DNA from: Dromiciops gliroides
Lineage: Eukaryota; Chordata; Mammalia; Microbiotheria; Microbiotheriidae
Reading direction: 5' to 3'
DNA: 64,000 nucleotides
Assembly: GCF_019393635.1 (NCBI RefSeq)
Contig: NC_057866.1
Location: 12,100,223-12,164,222, forward strand
Made by a program: the position numbers and the translations under genes. Each line of letters opens with the position of its first letter. Within the stretch, counting starts at the first letter, position 1. Below are positions 11,210-25,461 of this stretch, in pieces. The notes below the pieces were generated by a model that saw only the letters and a list, made by a program, of their open reading frames with translations, was not told where the DNA came from and ran no database searches.

Positions 11210-11572
11210 ATGACCTTCTCGGAAATCCTCGAGAGGGTGGGCAGCCTGGGGCCCTTCCAGATCGTACACGTGTTGCTGCTGTCCACCCCTGTCCTCTTCA
11301 TGGCCAGCCACAACCTGCTTCAGATCTTTACCGCGGCCACGCCCGCCCATCACTGCGTGCCGGCACACAACGCGTCCTCCCTGGCTTCAGCCCTTCCAGT
11401 TGGGCCCAACGGGGAACCCGACCGATGCTGGAGGTTCACCCATCCTCTGTTAGAAGGGCCGCTGGGCCCACTGAACACTACCCTCCCCAATGGGACCCAG
11501 CGCCACACGGAGCCCTGCCTGGACGGCTGGGTCTATGATAGAAGTATGTTCACCTCCACCATCGTGACAGAG
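11210..11572 (+). CDS. SLC22A8: SLC22A8 coding exon 1
   Basis: Residues 1-121: the cytosolic N-terminus, helix 1 and almost all of the first extracellular loop. The ATG has G at -3. The loop has cysteines C49, C73 and C103 and sequons N54, N89 and N94. The exon ends in the family signature TIVTE followed by the donor GAG|GTAAGA, phase 0. It is ten residues longer than human exon 1 as I recall it, all within the loop. Confidence 0.95.
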
Positions 11573-14500
11573 GTAAGAAGTCCCCAGCCCCTGCCCCCAT
11601 TCTGCTGGGCAAACCTCCCCATGCCAATAGTCATCACAGCTAGCATTTCTGTAGCACTTTAAGTCTCCACATTTATTATCTCTCTTGAGTCTCACAACAA
11701 CCGTGTGAAGCAGGTGCCCTCCCTTTTGCAGGTGAGAAAACAGGCTCAGATTGCTGAAGTGATTGCTCAGGGTCACACAACCAGTGTCTGAGGGGGGATT
11801 CTGACCTTGGCCACTCACATTTCCCTTGGGAGGGAAATTACTCTATAAAGGCTGTGCTTACAACCCAGTGAGACAGGTAGCTAACCTCTATTTTACAGGT
11901 GAGGAAACTGAGGCTCCAAGACAGTCTAGTTGGCATGTCCAACTACAGTCACTTAGCGGCAAAGTCAGTTTTCCCGTCTGGCTTAGATGACCACCACATT
12001 TCTTTCCAATTCAGACAAGTCTGTGATTCCAAGTCGTCAAGAGTTGAGTCCAGCTTCTCTTACTCTCACCTCAGTGCTCTGCACTGAGGAGTCCTGGACT
12101 TAAAGTCGGGAAGACCTGGGTTCGAATCCTCCTGCCACTTACTAGCTGTGTGACCCTGGAAAAATCATTTCACTCTCTGGGCCTCTCAAGCTCCTCCTCC
12201 GTAAAATGAAGGACTTCATTCAATCAAATCCTCTCAGCTCTGGTCCTTTCTAGCTCTTAAATTGTTTCCTTGATTGGCCCAGCTCTCCCTCCATCCTCTG
12301 CTTGGAGCTGGCAGTGACCTTGGAGTCCAACACTCTTGTTATACACAAGACAGAACTTGGAATGGTAGATCAAACACTGCCTCTGGAAACACGAGGCCTG
12401 GGTTCAAATCTTGCCTCTCTTATGAGCACGTGACCCGAGCAAGTCCCTTCCCTTCCCTGAGCCTCAGTTTCTTCATCTGTAAAATGAGAGGGTTCATTTA
12501 GATGACCTCTGAGGTTCCTTCTGGTTCCAGGTCTATGAGTCTGTGAACTCCGAGCCCAGCTCTCCTGGGGTTTTCTCCAAGCCCCTCTGCTCCACCCCCA
12601 GAGGCAGGCAGCCCATCCTTGGGGTTCTCTGGGAGGGAAACTCCTGTTCACAAGGAAAAGGGTCAAGGTAATCGGCCCTCTTCTCCTCCTTCCTAAACTC
12701 TCCACTGTGTGTCCTGAGGCAAGCCCCTTCCACTCAGAGGTGGAGTTTTTCTCTCTGTGCAGAGAGACTTGGACTAGATGAGTCTCCGGAGTCCCTTCTG
12801 GTTCAATCACTCTCTGACTACCAGCTCTCATCCCTCCCCTGCTCTGTCCAGCGGCCTGGCCCCTCCAGGCCTCTCCTCTGGCTGAAGTTAGCTGGGCCTC
12901 CCTTCCCCTATCCTGCCCTGGGCTCAGCCCCTGCCTAGGTCTCTGATCCTCAAGCTTCCCTGGCCTAATTAGGAGCAAAGCCCCTTCCCCCTCAAGTCAG
13001 CTGATACACTCTTGGAATTTTTCAGCAAGAACTTAGGGGAAAAAAACATCTTAAAAAAAAAAACCAAGCTTACAAAGGAAAGTGTAGAACACATCAGGCC
13101 TCACCCCAAAGTCACAGGAACACAGACTTCAGAGCTAGAAGGTATCTGAGAGGTCTCTAACTGCAGCCTCTCATTTTATAGATGAAGAGGTGACCCTGAG
13201 GGTCCAGGGCTTACTCACTCCAAGGTCAATGCCCTGCCCCCCACAACTTGCTGCCTCTCCCCAGGTCTGACCTCAGACAACCACTGACCAGGCTCCCATC
13301 CTGACCCCTTAGGGTTCATGGGGTCTGGGGTGAATGATCTAAATCAACCTTCTCAATTTATAAAAGAGAAAATTGGGAGAGGGGCAGGGGTCCCCGAGGG
13401 CACATAGGCTACACCACATGGCAGGGGCAAAATTCAGACTTGGGTCTCCTCACACCAGAGCCTGCAAGGCACTAGCCTTGGAAGTCAGGAGAGATTGAGC
13501 CTTCGTCCCCTCTCAGCTCCTTCCTGGAGAAGGGGGGCCACGCCCACCATTTGACCTGGCTAAGCATCGGTTTTGTCCCCCAAGGAACCTTCGAGTCCCT
13601 CCCCAATGGAGTTAGTGTGTGGGAGGGGTTCGAAAAACTTATCCTAGACAAATGGGAGGTTGTGAGGAGGGGAAGGGAGAGGAAGGGGTGTATCCAGATA
13701 GCTTCTAGCTCTGAACCCGATGGGTCTGATTGCATCACCGTAGGGAACATAGCAGTGAGGACACTCCCTACATCAATGTAACTCCCCCCAAGGCTTTTAG
13801 GGCCCCTAAGATCTTGCCCAGGGTCACCCCTCAGTATATCAGGGGCAGCTCTCCATTAAAATATCAACTCCTTCAGCACCTAGGATAGTGCCTGGTATAC
13901 CGAGGGTACTTAATAAATGCTTTGGGAGTTGAACCATTGAACCCAACCCGGTAGTCAACATTTTAAGCACTGGGTAATAGAATACTTGTGGGCAGCGGTT
14001 GTTTCTGCAGGGCCCAGCATAGAGCCTAGAACATCGTGAGTTTATAATAAATGCTTTGTGCTTGATTTTTACCAGCTCTTCCCCACTGCTGAGCTTTTAT
14101 TGAAAACATCACATGATGCAGCTGTACCCCTAGGGTGCTGTGTAAGCTTGGTCAGGTCCCCTCTCCTCTCTGGGCCACAAGGTTCCCCATCTATACAGCA
14201 ACAGTTCAGAGACTCTGGTTGTAGAGGGTCCAAGGACGGGGAGGGCAGTGAGGGCTTCATTCAGGAGGTGGGACCTAAACTGGATCTTGGAGTCTGAATG
14301 GAGAAGGACCAGAGTAGTGTCTTGGTGTGGTCTGAGAGAGACTCTGCCCATAGCTCACTCCTCTGCTTGGGAAGCTTCAGTGACTGCCTATGGCTTCCAG
14401 GAGAAAATGCAAACCTTTGGACGTTTAAAGCCCTTCCTAACCCAGTTGTCCAGGCTTATTGCACATGACTCCAACCCATACACTATGTTCCAGCCAGCCT

Positions 14501-17500
14501 GACTTCCTTGCAGTTCCTATTGCTCAACATTCCCCTCCTCATCTCCCATTTCATTGCATGTGTACGTGCTATTTATTCTTCCTACCTAGGGCACCTTCCT
14601 CTCCTCCCCCCCTCCCCTCTCCCCTCTCCCCTCTCCTCCCCCCTTCTCTTCCACTCTCCTTTCCTCTCCTCCTCTCCTCCCCTCCTCCCCTCTCCCCTCT
14701 CCTCCCCCCTTCTCTTCCACTCTCCTTTCCTCTCCTCCTCTCCTCCCCTCCTCCCCCCTCCCCTCCCCTCAGCTCAGGTGCCTCTTTCTCATTGAAGCCT
14801 CTCCTGGATGAGCCCCCAGCTGTCAGGGCTTTGCCTCTTCTCAGATTATCTCCTACTCACTCAGATCGTGGCCCTTGGCCAGAAGGCCATTGTTTTCAAG
14901 GCCAGAGTTAGGTTTCCTTTTTCTTTGTATCCCTAAAGCTCAGGACAGGGCCCTGCATACAGTAGGCACCTAATAAATGTTCGCCGAATTCAGCCATTTC
15001 TCAGGAATAATATGTTGACTTGGGATCATAGCTACCAAGTCTCTGATTGGGCACAGATATGACCAAGGTCCAGGAAAGAGTCACTCAAGGCAGATCATAT
15101 TCAGAGACTCTTCACAAATTCTTGGCCAATCATTTTATTGAACTGGAGGGATCAGCGGCCAGAGTACAGAGAGGACAGAGAGGACAGGAGAAAGGCAGCA
15201 CTGCCCAGCCGGGCCAACCAGGGGAGCCATTCCTGAAGCTTTTGCCTCCAGCTCCAGATTTCAATTGAACTCAAGTGAACGTGTGCTTTTTAAGAGCCTC
15301 CTAAATGTGACATGCGGGCATACTGGGTTAAGACTAACAGGGATACAGGATCCAAAAATGAAGGTGTCCCTGCTCTCAAGGACCTTCCCTTCTGAGATGC
15401 CCGGTGGTGTGTGAGATGGAGCATCAGAGAAAGCAGCTGCGGGGCCCTGGGAAGCCACTCAACCAGAACCTCAGTTTCCTCATTTGTAAAACAGCATAAT
15501 AATAATAGCACCTTCACTCCTGGCTGTGAGGCTCCAATGAGGTCATTCATATGCATAAACAGTGCACTCTCACTGCTACTACTACAACAACAACTACTAC
15601 TACTATTAAAGTTTATATTGGGGAGGAGACTGATTCTCCTGACATTTCTCTGTCCCCTTATTCAGAAATGGTGTTAGTCAGTTACCAAGAATTTATTAAG
15701 CCTTTACTGTGTACCAGCCACTGTGCTAAGCACTGGAGCCAAAGAAAGACAGAACAGGGTCTCAAGGGGGAGACACCGAAGAGCTGAGAACTTATAAGGT
15801 CTATAAAGGATGAATCGTTCTCAGAGGGATGGCACTGGAGCTGGGGGCTAGGAAAGACTGTCCCAGACGGCGAGTCTTGAAGGAAGCTAGGGAAAGAGCT
15901 GGCGAGGGGAGGGTAGAAGGGAGGATGTCCTGCTCTGTCCGGGTCTGCCTCAGTGAAGCCACACATCTGGCCAGGGTGTTTCTGGACATTCTTAGAGGGA
16001 ACATGATGACCACCAAGGCCAAGGACCAGGGCAAGCAGAGCTTGGTGAAAAGAGCCCCTGGCTTGAAGCCCCTAGGCAAACCCCAGCTAATCCCCATCAC
16101 CTCCCCTCTCCTGGTTTCACTTCATTAGCAAAACAAGAGAACTAGCCCGGATGCCTAACCGAGGCTCCTCGGGCTCTAATCTGGGTGATGGGGCCTCTCT
16201 GTCCTGCAGTGGGATCTGGTATGTGACTTCCGGCAGTTGAAGGAGATGGCCCAATCCGTGTACATGGCTGGCATCCTGATTGGAGGGATTGTGTTCGGGA
16301 GCTTGTCAGACAGGTGATGTGGGGGCATGGTCTTCTTCCAACCCAGGTCCTCGCCCTAATCCCAACAAGGAAGGGCCCCTGGAATTCCAGTTTTCCTATC
16401 AATCAGTCCTTGAGTCTCACTTTCCCTCTCGGGCCATTCCTTTGCCCTCCGGAGAGGCCTGGGTAGGTGAACTCCCAGTGGCCCCCAGGCTAGAGGTCAC
16501 TCTAGCCCTGGCACAGTCTGGTCAAGGTTATCAGCATCCTCACGGCTCCCCGGGCCCCGGCCCCTGAGATGCTGCTGGAGGCGGCCAAGGAGCTGGCCTG
16601 ACGAAGTGTCAGTGAATCATCCATTAACCCAAATGTGTAATTGCAAACCATTTCAAAACAACAATTAGCAGCAGGGTGAAGTCCTGGGAGGGAATTACAT
16701 GGCTAGGCCCCGATGAGCAGGGGGGGGGGGCGGGAGAGGGGGATTGGGCCCTCGTCTCCTCTGTGGGGGGAGGAGGGGGAGGCAGCTCAGCGCATTCCCT
16801 TCTCTCCATCCTGGTGCAGGTTTGGCCGGAAGCCCATCCTCACTCTGTCCTACCTTCTGCTGGCCATTAGCGGCACCTGTGCAGCCTTCTCACCCAACCT
16901 CCTGACCTACACCATCTTCCGCTTCTTGGCCGGCTGTAGCCTCTCGGGCATCACTCTCAGCACTGTGATCTTGTGTGAGTGACCCTGGCCCAGTCTCTGG
17001 CCATCAGTGGACATGGAGGGAGGGGACAGCTCGGGGCTTTGGGGGAAGTTGAGGGGGAGGTGTCAGAGGGCTGGAGGGGACTGCCCAAGGTTCAGGCAGG
17101 CAGGGCCTGGGCAGGGGTCCTGTAGCCATACCCCCAAATAGAATAGCTTGTCTTCTTAGAGAATGAGAAGGGGGGGCTCTCCCTCTTCTCCCCCACCCCA
17201 GGAGGCTCCCTTCCATTCGGGAGCAGGAAAACCCTGCAGTGGTAGAGGATTTCCCTCCTTCCCCCGCTTCTTGGATGGTGGAAAGAACTCTGACTCTGGA
17301 GTCAGAGGTCTTGAGTTCGAATCTCATCTCTCTTCCTGCCTGGGTGAGCTTGAAAGAACTGGTTTGGTTGAGGGGGCAGAATGCCAGATTTGGAGTCAGA
17401 GAGAACTGAAGGGGCCTCAGAGGTCACTGAGTCCGACCCCCTCATTTTACGGAAAAGGAAATTGAGGCCCAGAGAGGTGAACATAAGGTCACAAGTCTAG

Positions 17501-20500
17501 AGCCAAGAGGGGCCTCAGAAGCCACTGGGTCCAGCCCCCTTCGTTTCACAGAAAAGGCCCACAGAGGCTCAACTACATGGCCCCAGTCACCTTGCATAAT
17601 GGGGTCATAGGGGGTCCCATCACCCTCTTTCAGCTTGGATTCCTGACAGCATCTCACCGCCCCTGTGGCCTGGGGTACATTTCTTACCCTTTCTGGGTCT
17701 CTGCTTGTGAACTAAACGATATCTAGAGCCCCTTGTTCTAAGTCCTCTAATTCTAGGACCCAGCAAGCCTGTGGTGGGAATGCAATCCCTTCCCATCTTT
17801 GCCAAGGCTTCTGTCTGTGCCAATCCCAGGCAGGCAGCTCTGGGACCCAGGGCTGGCAAAAGCGCATGATTGACCCACTGCCCACCTGGTCACCCATATG
17901 TCCCCAGGCGTCGAATGGGTGCCCACCCATGTTCGGGCCATCCAGTCGACAATCACCGGCTACTGCTACACTTTCGGTCAGTTCATTCTTCCCGGCTTGG
18001 CGTACAGCGTCACCGAGTGGCGATGGCTGCAGTTCGTAGTGTCCATCCCATTCTACGTCTTCTTCCTCTCCTCCTGGTATGTGCCCCAAGGACCTCTTTT
18101 CCCCTCTCCATTCACGTCCCCTCACACCCACACACCATCTGCCTCCAAAGGACCCAGAGCCCAAGCCACAGCCGAAGCCACACTCTCAGCTGGAATACTT
18201 CAGAAGGTGAGCCCCTACCACCACCCCAGCCCCTAAGCCCCCACTTCATCCCTTCAGGGCATCTCGTCTGTCTGAGCTGGACAGCTCTGCATCCTAGAAT
18301 ATTAACCCAACCCGACCAGGGACACCAAGAGACTGGGGGTCTTACCCTGGTCAGCCTCTGAGCCTTCCTCGGGGGCCAGGCACTGAATGACTCAGTCCCC
18401 TCACTCAAGGAGTGTCCATTTCCCCAGAGCCCCAAGTGCTCACTACTCCCCATTCACATTCCCGCATTCTATCCTTACGTATAGGTCCCAGGGTAGCGGA
18501 GCTTCCCAAAGAAGCTGCTGCTTGTCCTCCACCTAGCTTTTCTCTCTGGGCTATTGCCCACCTCCCACACCAGGTAGATGCAGGACAGCAGGTCAGGGAA
18601 GGGAGGAGCCCTGGCCTTCTTGTAGCCTTGACAGCAGCTGTGACTCCAAGGAGAATGAAGTCACTGGGACCCCAGGAGGGGCAGAGAACAGAAATCCTAT
18701 CGATGGGCCATTCGGTGCTCCACAGGGGCCAGTGGGAGGTTGCCCACGGGCGGCACCATTTGGCCTCTGGGTGGAAGTGACCATTTCAGATTCCTGGGCA
18801 TCGAGGAGATAAGGAGCAGGATGTTGGGAGGGGTCCTGCCCCCTACATCTACCTGAACCCCAGGGACCTGGGTTTGAATTCTGGCTCTAACACTTGCTGA
18901 CTGTGTGATCCTGAGCCTCAGTTTCTTCACCTGGAAAATAGGTTTAATAATCCTGGTATGACCTACCCCACAGGATAAGCTCAGAAGCAGTATTTGTTAT
19001 TGTTGTTGTTGTTTGTTGTTCCTTCTTAATCTTTAAGGACAATTAACCTGGTCTTCTGGAGGAATTGGGGAGAAGCCAGAGGCAGGGTGAGCACAAGGGG
19101 GTTGTCATGGCAGCCAGGGAAGAATCAAGGAAACAGAGCTGATATGAGGGTTTCCCCAAGCCTGGCATTCAAAGCCCTCCACCACTGAGCCATCCAATAA
19201 GCCTGAGAATACTGACCCCCATTTCTACAAAGCATTGTGCAAAGCCCCCCATTTGTGAGGCAAGGAGAGGGGGGTGCTTTTGTCCCCACCCAAGGAGGGT
19301 AGGTGACTTACCCACAGTCACTGAACTCGGAATGTGGCAAAGTTCTTTACCGCACACCCACTGTCCTGTCTGGAGCTCCCAATGGCCCTGAGAGGCAAGT
19401 GAGGTCACTGAAGTAAGTAGCTAAGTGACCTGGCTGCGATCCCATAGACACTAAAATCTGGATTCGAATCTAGATCCCCAAGTAAGATGGCTGCCTGCCT
19501 CTCTGAGGCCCCTAAGCCAGGCCAGGCTGTGGCCACACAGGGAAAAACTGACCTCTCCATTTCCAGCAGTCAGGGCTGGCAGAATGAGAGTCCTCACACC
19601 CCCTGCCCTCCTCCTGGGCTGGCTGTGCCCCCTCTCTCAGCTGCAGCCAGAGAGGTGCACTCACCATCCCGCCCCACACAGGTATGGAGCTGGGACCTGG
19701 GCCCTCCCGCCCCCACATTCCTAGGAGGCTGAGTGGGGCCAGAGCCTCCCCCAGGCTCCTCTCGCTTCCCACCTGCCTGGCATACCACAGCCCTCAGGGG
19801 TCCCCAGCTGACAAAGACACAGCCAAGACAACATGGCCCCTGGCCCGGAGGTTGCTTTTGGAAGGGGAAGAGTGGAAAGGCAGCTTATGGGGGCACAGAG
19901 CAGCAGGAGGGGGGAGCCTGGCCAAGGCCGGAGGGTAGAACAACAGTACAGCCCCAGCTCGTGTTTCCTCCCCCCCCCTTGTCCTGGGGCACAGGGCCAA
20001 CGTCCCAGGGCTGGTTGGAAACTTAGAGACCATTCACTCCAACCCTCCCCCCCGCCACCCCCCCCCCATTTTACAGATGAGGGAACTGAGTCCCAGAGAG
20101 GGACAGGGACTTAGCCCGAGAACCCACAGCAAGGCAGTGGCCGAGCTGGGATTAGACCCGGGTCTCCTGATTCCCAGACCAGTGCTCTTTCCCACCAGGT
20201 GGGTGGCTGAGTCTGTCCGGTGGCTCGTCCTGTCCGGGAAATCCCCAAGGGCCCTGAAGGAGCTCCAGAGGGTTGCAGCCTTCAACGGCAGGAAGGAGGA
20301 GGGAGACAAGCTCAGCCTGGAGGTAGAAGGGAGAAGAGGCCTAAGAATGGGTGGGGAGGGGCTTCTGGGCTGCCCACGGGGGCTGGGACAGCCGGGGAAG
20401 GCTTGGGCTGCCCCGCGCCAAGCAAACTCTTTCCCTTCTCCTGAGATGCCCCTTCAATGAATGCCCGTAAATGTTCGACTCCATGCTTAGTAGGCACATG

Positions 20501-23500
20501 ATGGGTACCCACGAAGTTAATCCACCCGTGGAGTTAGCAGCAGAGCCAGACCATTTAAGGTCAGCTGCAGGTGGCTGGGCAAGGCTCAACCACGGTGAGA
20601 TTCCACTCCAATGGGTCCTCAGAGGACTTACCCTCTGACCCCCTTAGGAGCCCTGTGGAGGCCCAGGGCAAAAGGAAGATGGAGGGATTGCATCAGAGTG
20701 CTTTCTGTAAACAGAAGGGACCCAGTGTCCCCTCAGCCAGAGAGGCCTTCCAGACCAGATGGGACCTTCAGGGAGCAGGAGAGAGCTAGCCCACCAACCC
20801 ACCCCCGGAGGGCAGGAAAGCCTCATGAGCCCCAGATGGACAGAGCCTAGCGCCGGGTCTGGGGAGGGGATACAGAACATAGATTCCCTTACGGAATTCA
20901 CATTCTAGGAGGTACCAACACACACAATTCCCCAGAGGATAAGGGTGTTACACAGTAAGTGGATCAAGGAAGGGCAAAGAACAGAACTCGAATGCTGTGT
21001 AATCCCATCGATAGCTAACCAAGGGTCCCCTCAGAGGCATTTGGGACAAGGCTCAACTAGCTGGCCCTTGCTTCAAGACCTCTAATGAGGGGAAACCCAC
21101 ACCCTGCAAAGGGAAACAGCACTGCTTTGGTCTAGCTCCAGTCAGTAGCAAGTCTTTCTTTATCTCTCGAGATTCTAGAGGGAAGGCTACTGAATTCGAG
21201 GGTATTCAGGAGACCTTCCTGGAAGAAGCGGCATTTAGCTCAGCAGTTAAAGCATGAATAGAAATTCAGCCGGAGCAAAGGGAGGAGTACACTCCATAGG
21301 TTACAGAAGAGCATGAGCTAAGGCCTGGAGGTAGGAAAGTATCAGGCATCTATCTACAGGAAGGAGAGAAAAAAGTAGATAGACTAGATCACGGAGGGTA
21401 GGATGGGTCAGGCGGCTCTGTTTGTAGACAATAAGGATCCAGGGAGATAACTGAAACAGAGAAAGCAGTCACTGTGCTGATTCCCCCCCCCCCCCCGCCC
21501 CGTGACCTCGCTACTCTCTGACTTGGGAAGGAAAGCTCCCCGATCATGGGAGCCAAGGGAGCCGGGTGGATACTAGGGGTCAACCCCCACCCCCAGGCTA
21601 AGTCCTTGATAGAGAGCCAATGTTCAGAGAGCCTGGGAGAGCTCAGCCCCCATCTTGGGGCAGGACCAGCTCATTCTGGAAGGGAACACATCCAATCTAG
21701 ACCACTGTCCCATTCCCTGCTCTGCTCCTCCTCCAAGGTGAGGGAGGACATGGACCCAAGAGCATTGGAGTTTATGGTCTACCCTTGATGCCTGAGCTCT
21801 ATCTAGGACAGAGACCGAGTGGATGCCTAATCCTCCTTGTCTTCCTTTTCTTCCTCTTCTTCTCCCCACATCTCTCCTTCTCCTTATTGCTCCTCTTTCT
21901 CCCTCTTGTCCTTTGTCCCCATTACCATTCTCATCATCATCCCCAGGCATCCCACTTTGATGCTCACTGGAGGCTTGGGATTTGCCCAGGGTTTGCTAAT
22001 CCTTTATGCTTTTTGGACCTCTCAGCCAAATTGAAACAATCCTTACAAATAGACTGCCCTGACTGTCTCTATTTTAAAAATGAGCAAGCCAAGGTCGAAG
22101 GATTTACCCACCATTACTCACACTTGCCCATTGATGATGAGTTTGAGCTGTTGGCCACCAATCCAAGGAAGGTTCTTTCAGAAAGTTCATTCCAGCCATC
22201 CCAGGACCTTCCCTAATATTCTGGAGAGAAGATTACCACTGAGGATCATTATCACCCTCTAGGAGATGGAAGTGATTGTGGAGTGGGAGGGAGGGCAAGG
22301 AAGAGTTCTGTGTGATTCAGAGTCCTGCGATCCCGGAGTGCTGGGATGGATGCTCATTGGAAAGAGTGTCACTGCAGCCTTAGTCACAGTGGCTCCCAGT
22401 GGTGTAGAAAATGTGATGAGTGTAGGATCTCTCTCTTTCTCTCTCTCTCTCTGTCTCAGTCTCTCTCTCTCTCACTCTGTGTGTGTGTCTCTGTCTCTGT
22501 CTCTCACATACACACACATACGCACCACACACACACAGAGTTCCTTTGGGACAGAGAAGAAGGAAGTAATCTACTCCTGCCAGTCTGTAGTATTCTTAAG
22601 GTGCCTATGGCCTGAGGTAACTAACCAAAGTCCTGCCCCCTTTCTGCCCCCAGGAACTGAAACTCAATCTTCATAAGGAGATCTCCTTGGGCAAATCTTC
22701 CTACAGCGTGATCACCCTCTTCCAAAACCCCATCCTGCGCCGGATATCTTACTGCATCTGTCTCATTTGGTGAGCTGAACATCCTGAGGTACCCAGGAAC
22801 TCAGTCTACCTCTCTGGGTAGCCATAGAAAAGTCACTTGTAAACTTGTAATGCTGGTGTTCCGACATTACCCCTCACTTACCCACTTACATAAAGGTCCC
22901 ATAGGGACCCCGTATGTCCATAGGGACATCTGTATCTGGTTCATTTTTCTCTCCCCAGAGGGCTTTCAGTTCCCCTGTGAGTACTCAGGCTAACAGGACA
23001 TCAACTATAGAACACATTTTATGTAATCCAAGAAAAATGCAAAATAGCCTCTCTCCCAAGTCTTTTGTCAGGAAAATTCTTCTCTCTTTTCCAGAGGGTA
23101 TCAAGCAACACCTCCCCACCCCCACCCCCCCACCGTCCCTCTTCAGTCCTCCTTGGGACTTATAGAGTCCACACAACTTATAGTACCAGTGGAAGTCGAC
23201 TCCTTTTTAATTCACATGGTTCCTTGTTCCCCCATCCTTTAATCACCTGAAAAGGAAAGTCTACCCATAGGTTTGCTCCTCTCCAACTTCAGTGTTCCTT
23301 GGGTCACAGGGCTCTCTGCCATAATGCTTTCTCTAGGGTCAACAAGAGGAAGGCTCACATGGCAACCAGGGAGTGCCACATTACACAGAGTGCTGGGCCT
23401 GGTGTCAGAAAGACCTGAGTTCAAATCCAGAATCAGTCACTTAGCTGTGTGATCCTGGGCAAATCACTTCACCTGCCTGCCTCAGTTTCCTCACCTGTAA

Positions 23501-25416
23501 AAAGAGGGTCACAATAACCTTACCTTGCAAGGTTGTTGTGAAGACCAGATGAGATCATATTTTTTAAGTGCTTGGTGCATAGTATGCACCACATAAATGC
23601 TTATTCCCTCTACCCCATGGTGTTGCTCCTCTCTCTCTGTTCTAGGTCTCTTGCCTTTCCCCTGCCTCCATCTGGTGCTAGCTCCTCAATGCATGTAATT
23701 CCCCGGGTTTGCAGGGCTCTCTCCAGGACCAGCGTGCATTTCTCCTCCAGAGATCTGCATGTTCCCTCCCCCAAGACTCCAAAATCCTCTTCCTCCCCGC
23801 TTTCTACTATTGTCTCTGTGACCCAGAGGGCTAAAAAATTATTCCAATTGAAGGGGATGTAGCATCTGCCTTCACACGGAAAATTCCCGAGTCCTTTCTC
23901 AACCTCAGTTTCCTCCTTTAGAAAAGGGGGGTGATAATACTGCCTCCTTCACAGGGCTGTTGTGAGGACCAGATAAGATAATATCTGCCAAGTGGTTTGG
24001 AAACTTTAAAGTAGACTATAAACTATTCCTATACCATTCTCTTTGGCTCCGGGCTTCTGGGAACAGGGAGGGAGCCTTTCCAGTATGTTGTCCCAGTCCC
24101 GTTAATGATCCAAGCTCTTCTTTCTATGGCAAAAGCTCCTTTTTCTAAGGGAAAATCCCTTTTGTGCCAGCCCCTCATGAGGTAGGGAATGCATTTTTAC
24201 AGATGAGGAAACTGAGCCACCAAGGTTATACATGAGCTGAGGGTGCTGCAGCTAGAAAGTGGGATGGCCATGGTTTGAACCGATGTCTCCCACCTTTCCA
24301 CATCCCTGAGAGCCCACGGGATCCAGTGATTCCCACTGGCTGCTGTTGGCCAGCCTGGATCTCCACCCGCCCCAGGTTCGCCACAGGATTTGCCTACTAC
24401 AGCCTTGCCATGGGCGTGGAGGACTTTGGTGTCAACATTTACATGCTCCAGATTATTTTCGGGGGCGTCGATGTCCCAGCCAAGTTCATCTCGGTCCTCT
24501 GCCTGAGCTACGTGGGCCGCCGGGTCACCCAGGGCACCTGCCTCCTTTTGGCTGGCACTGCCATACTTGCAAACATCTTTGTGCCCTCAGGTGAGAGATC
24601 TAACATTCAAAATCTTGTTTACCTCAGTTTCCTCATCTATAAAATGAGGATAATAATAGCACCTCCCCCCTAGGGTTTGTGTAAGAGCCACATGGAATAG
24701 CATCTACAAATCAGTGCTAGCCGCTATTATTGTTATTGTTATTGTTATTATTATTATTAATGCAGTGGACAGAGCATTAGATTTGGGAATCTGGGAAAAG
24801 GAGGAAAGGGTTCAAAGGTACATAAAGGCAGGAGCAGGAAGCAGTTGTAGCAGGAGCTGTTGAGAGCACTAGTAAGGCCACTTCATTGGAATCTAGAACA
24901 TAGTCTGAGTCCCAAGCTTAGAACCCAGTACCAGCCTAGGTCTAGAACACCCTGGGAGTTCCTTTGTTCAGGGTCTCAAACTCAGCCCCAGTCATGCCCC
25001 ACCTTCCCACCCCCCAGCCCCCTGACTCCAGCCTGAGGTGCTTCTGTGTCCTTCCCCCCCAGACATGCCGATGATAAGGACCAGCCTTGCTGTCTTTGGG
25101 AAGGGCTGCCTCTCCAGCTCCTATAACTGCCTCTTCCTATATACTAGTGAGCTGTATCCCACAGTCATCCGGTAAGGGCCAGGGCCCTGGGCTAACACAG
25201 CAGAAAGGGGGGTGCTATCACCCCCAAAAACTCAACCCCTTTCTACCTTGCTCCCCATGGCCCCACCCCCAACCTCCTGCTCTTTCTGCTCCTTCCAAGG
25301 TCCTCCCTGCCTGCGCCACCTTCCATGTTGGGGGGTGACCTCCCAGTAGGGCAGCCCTGGGGACTCAACCCCAGTGTGCCCCCTCTTCCTTGGGGGAAAT
25401 AAAAAGGGATGCCCCA

Positions 25417-25461
<45 letters not shown>

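Noticed and set aside
12370-12978. 202-codon antisense open frame
   Set aside because: It lies in SLC22A8 intron 1 over MIR-like repeats and GC-rich sequence; composition is random and no domain is visible.
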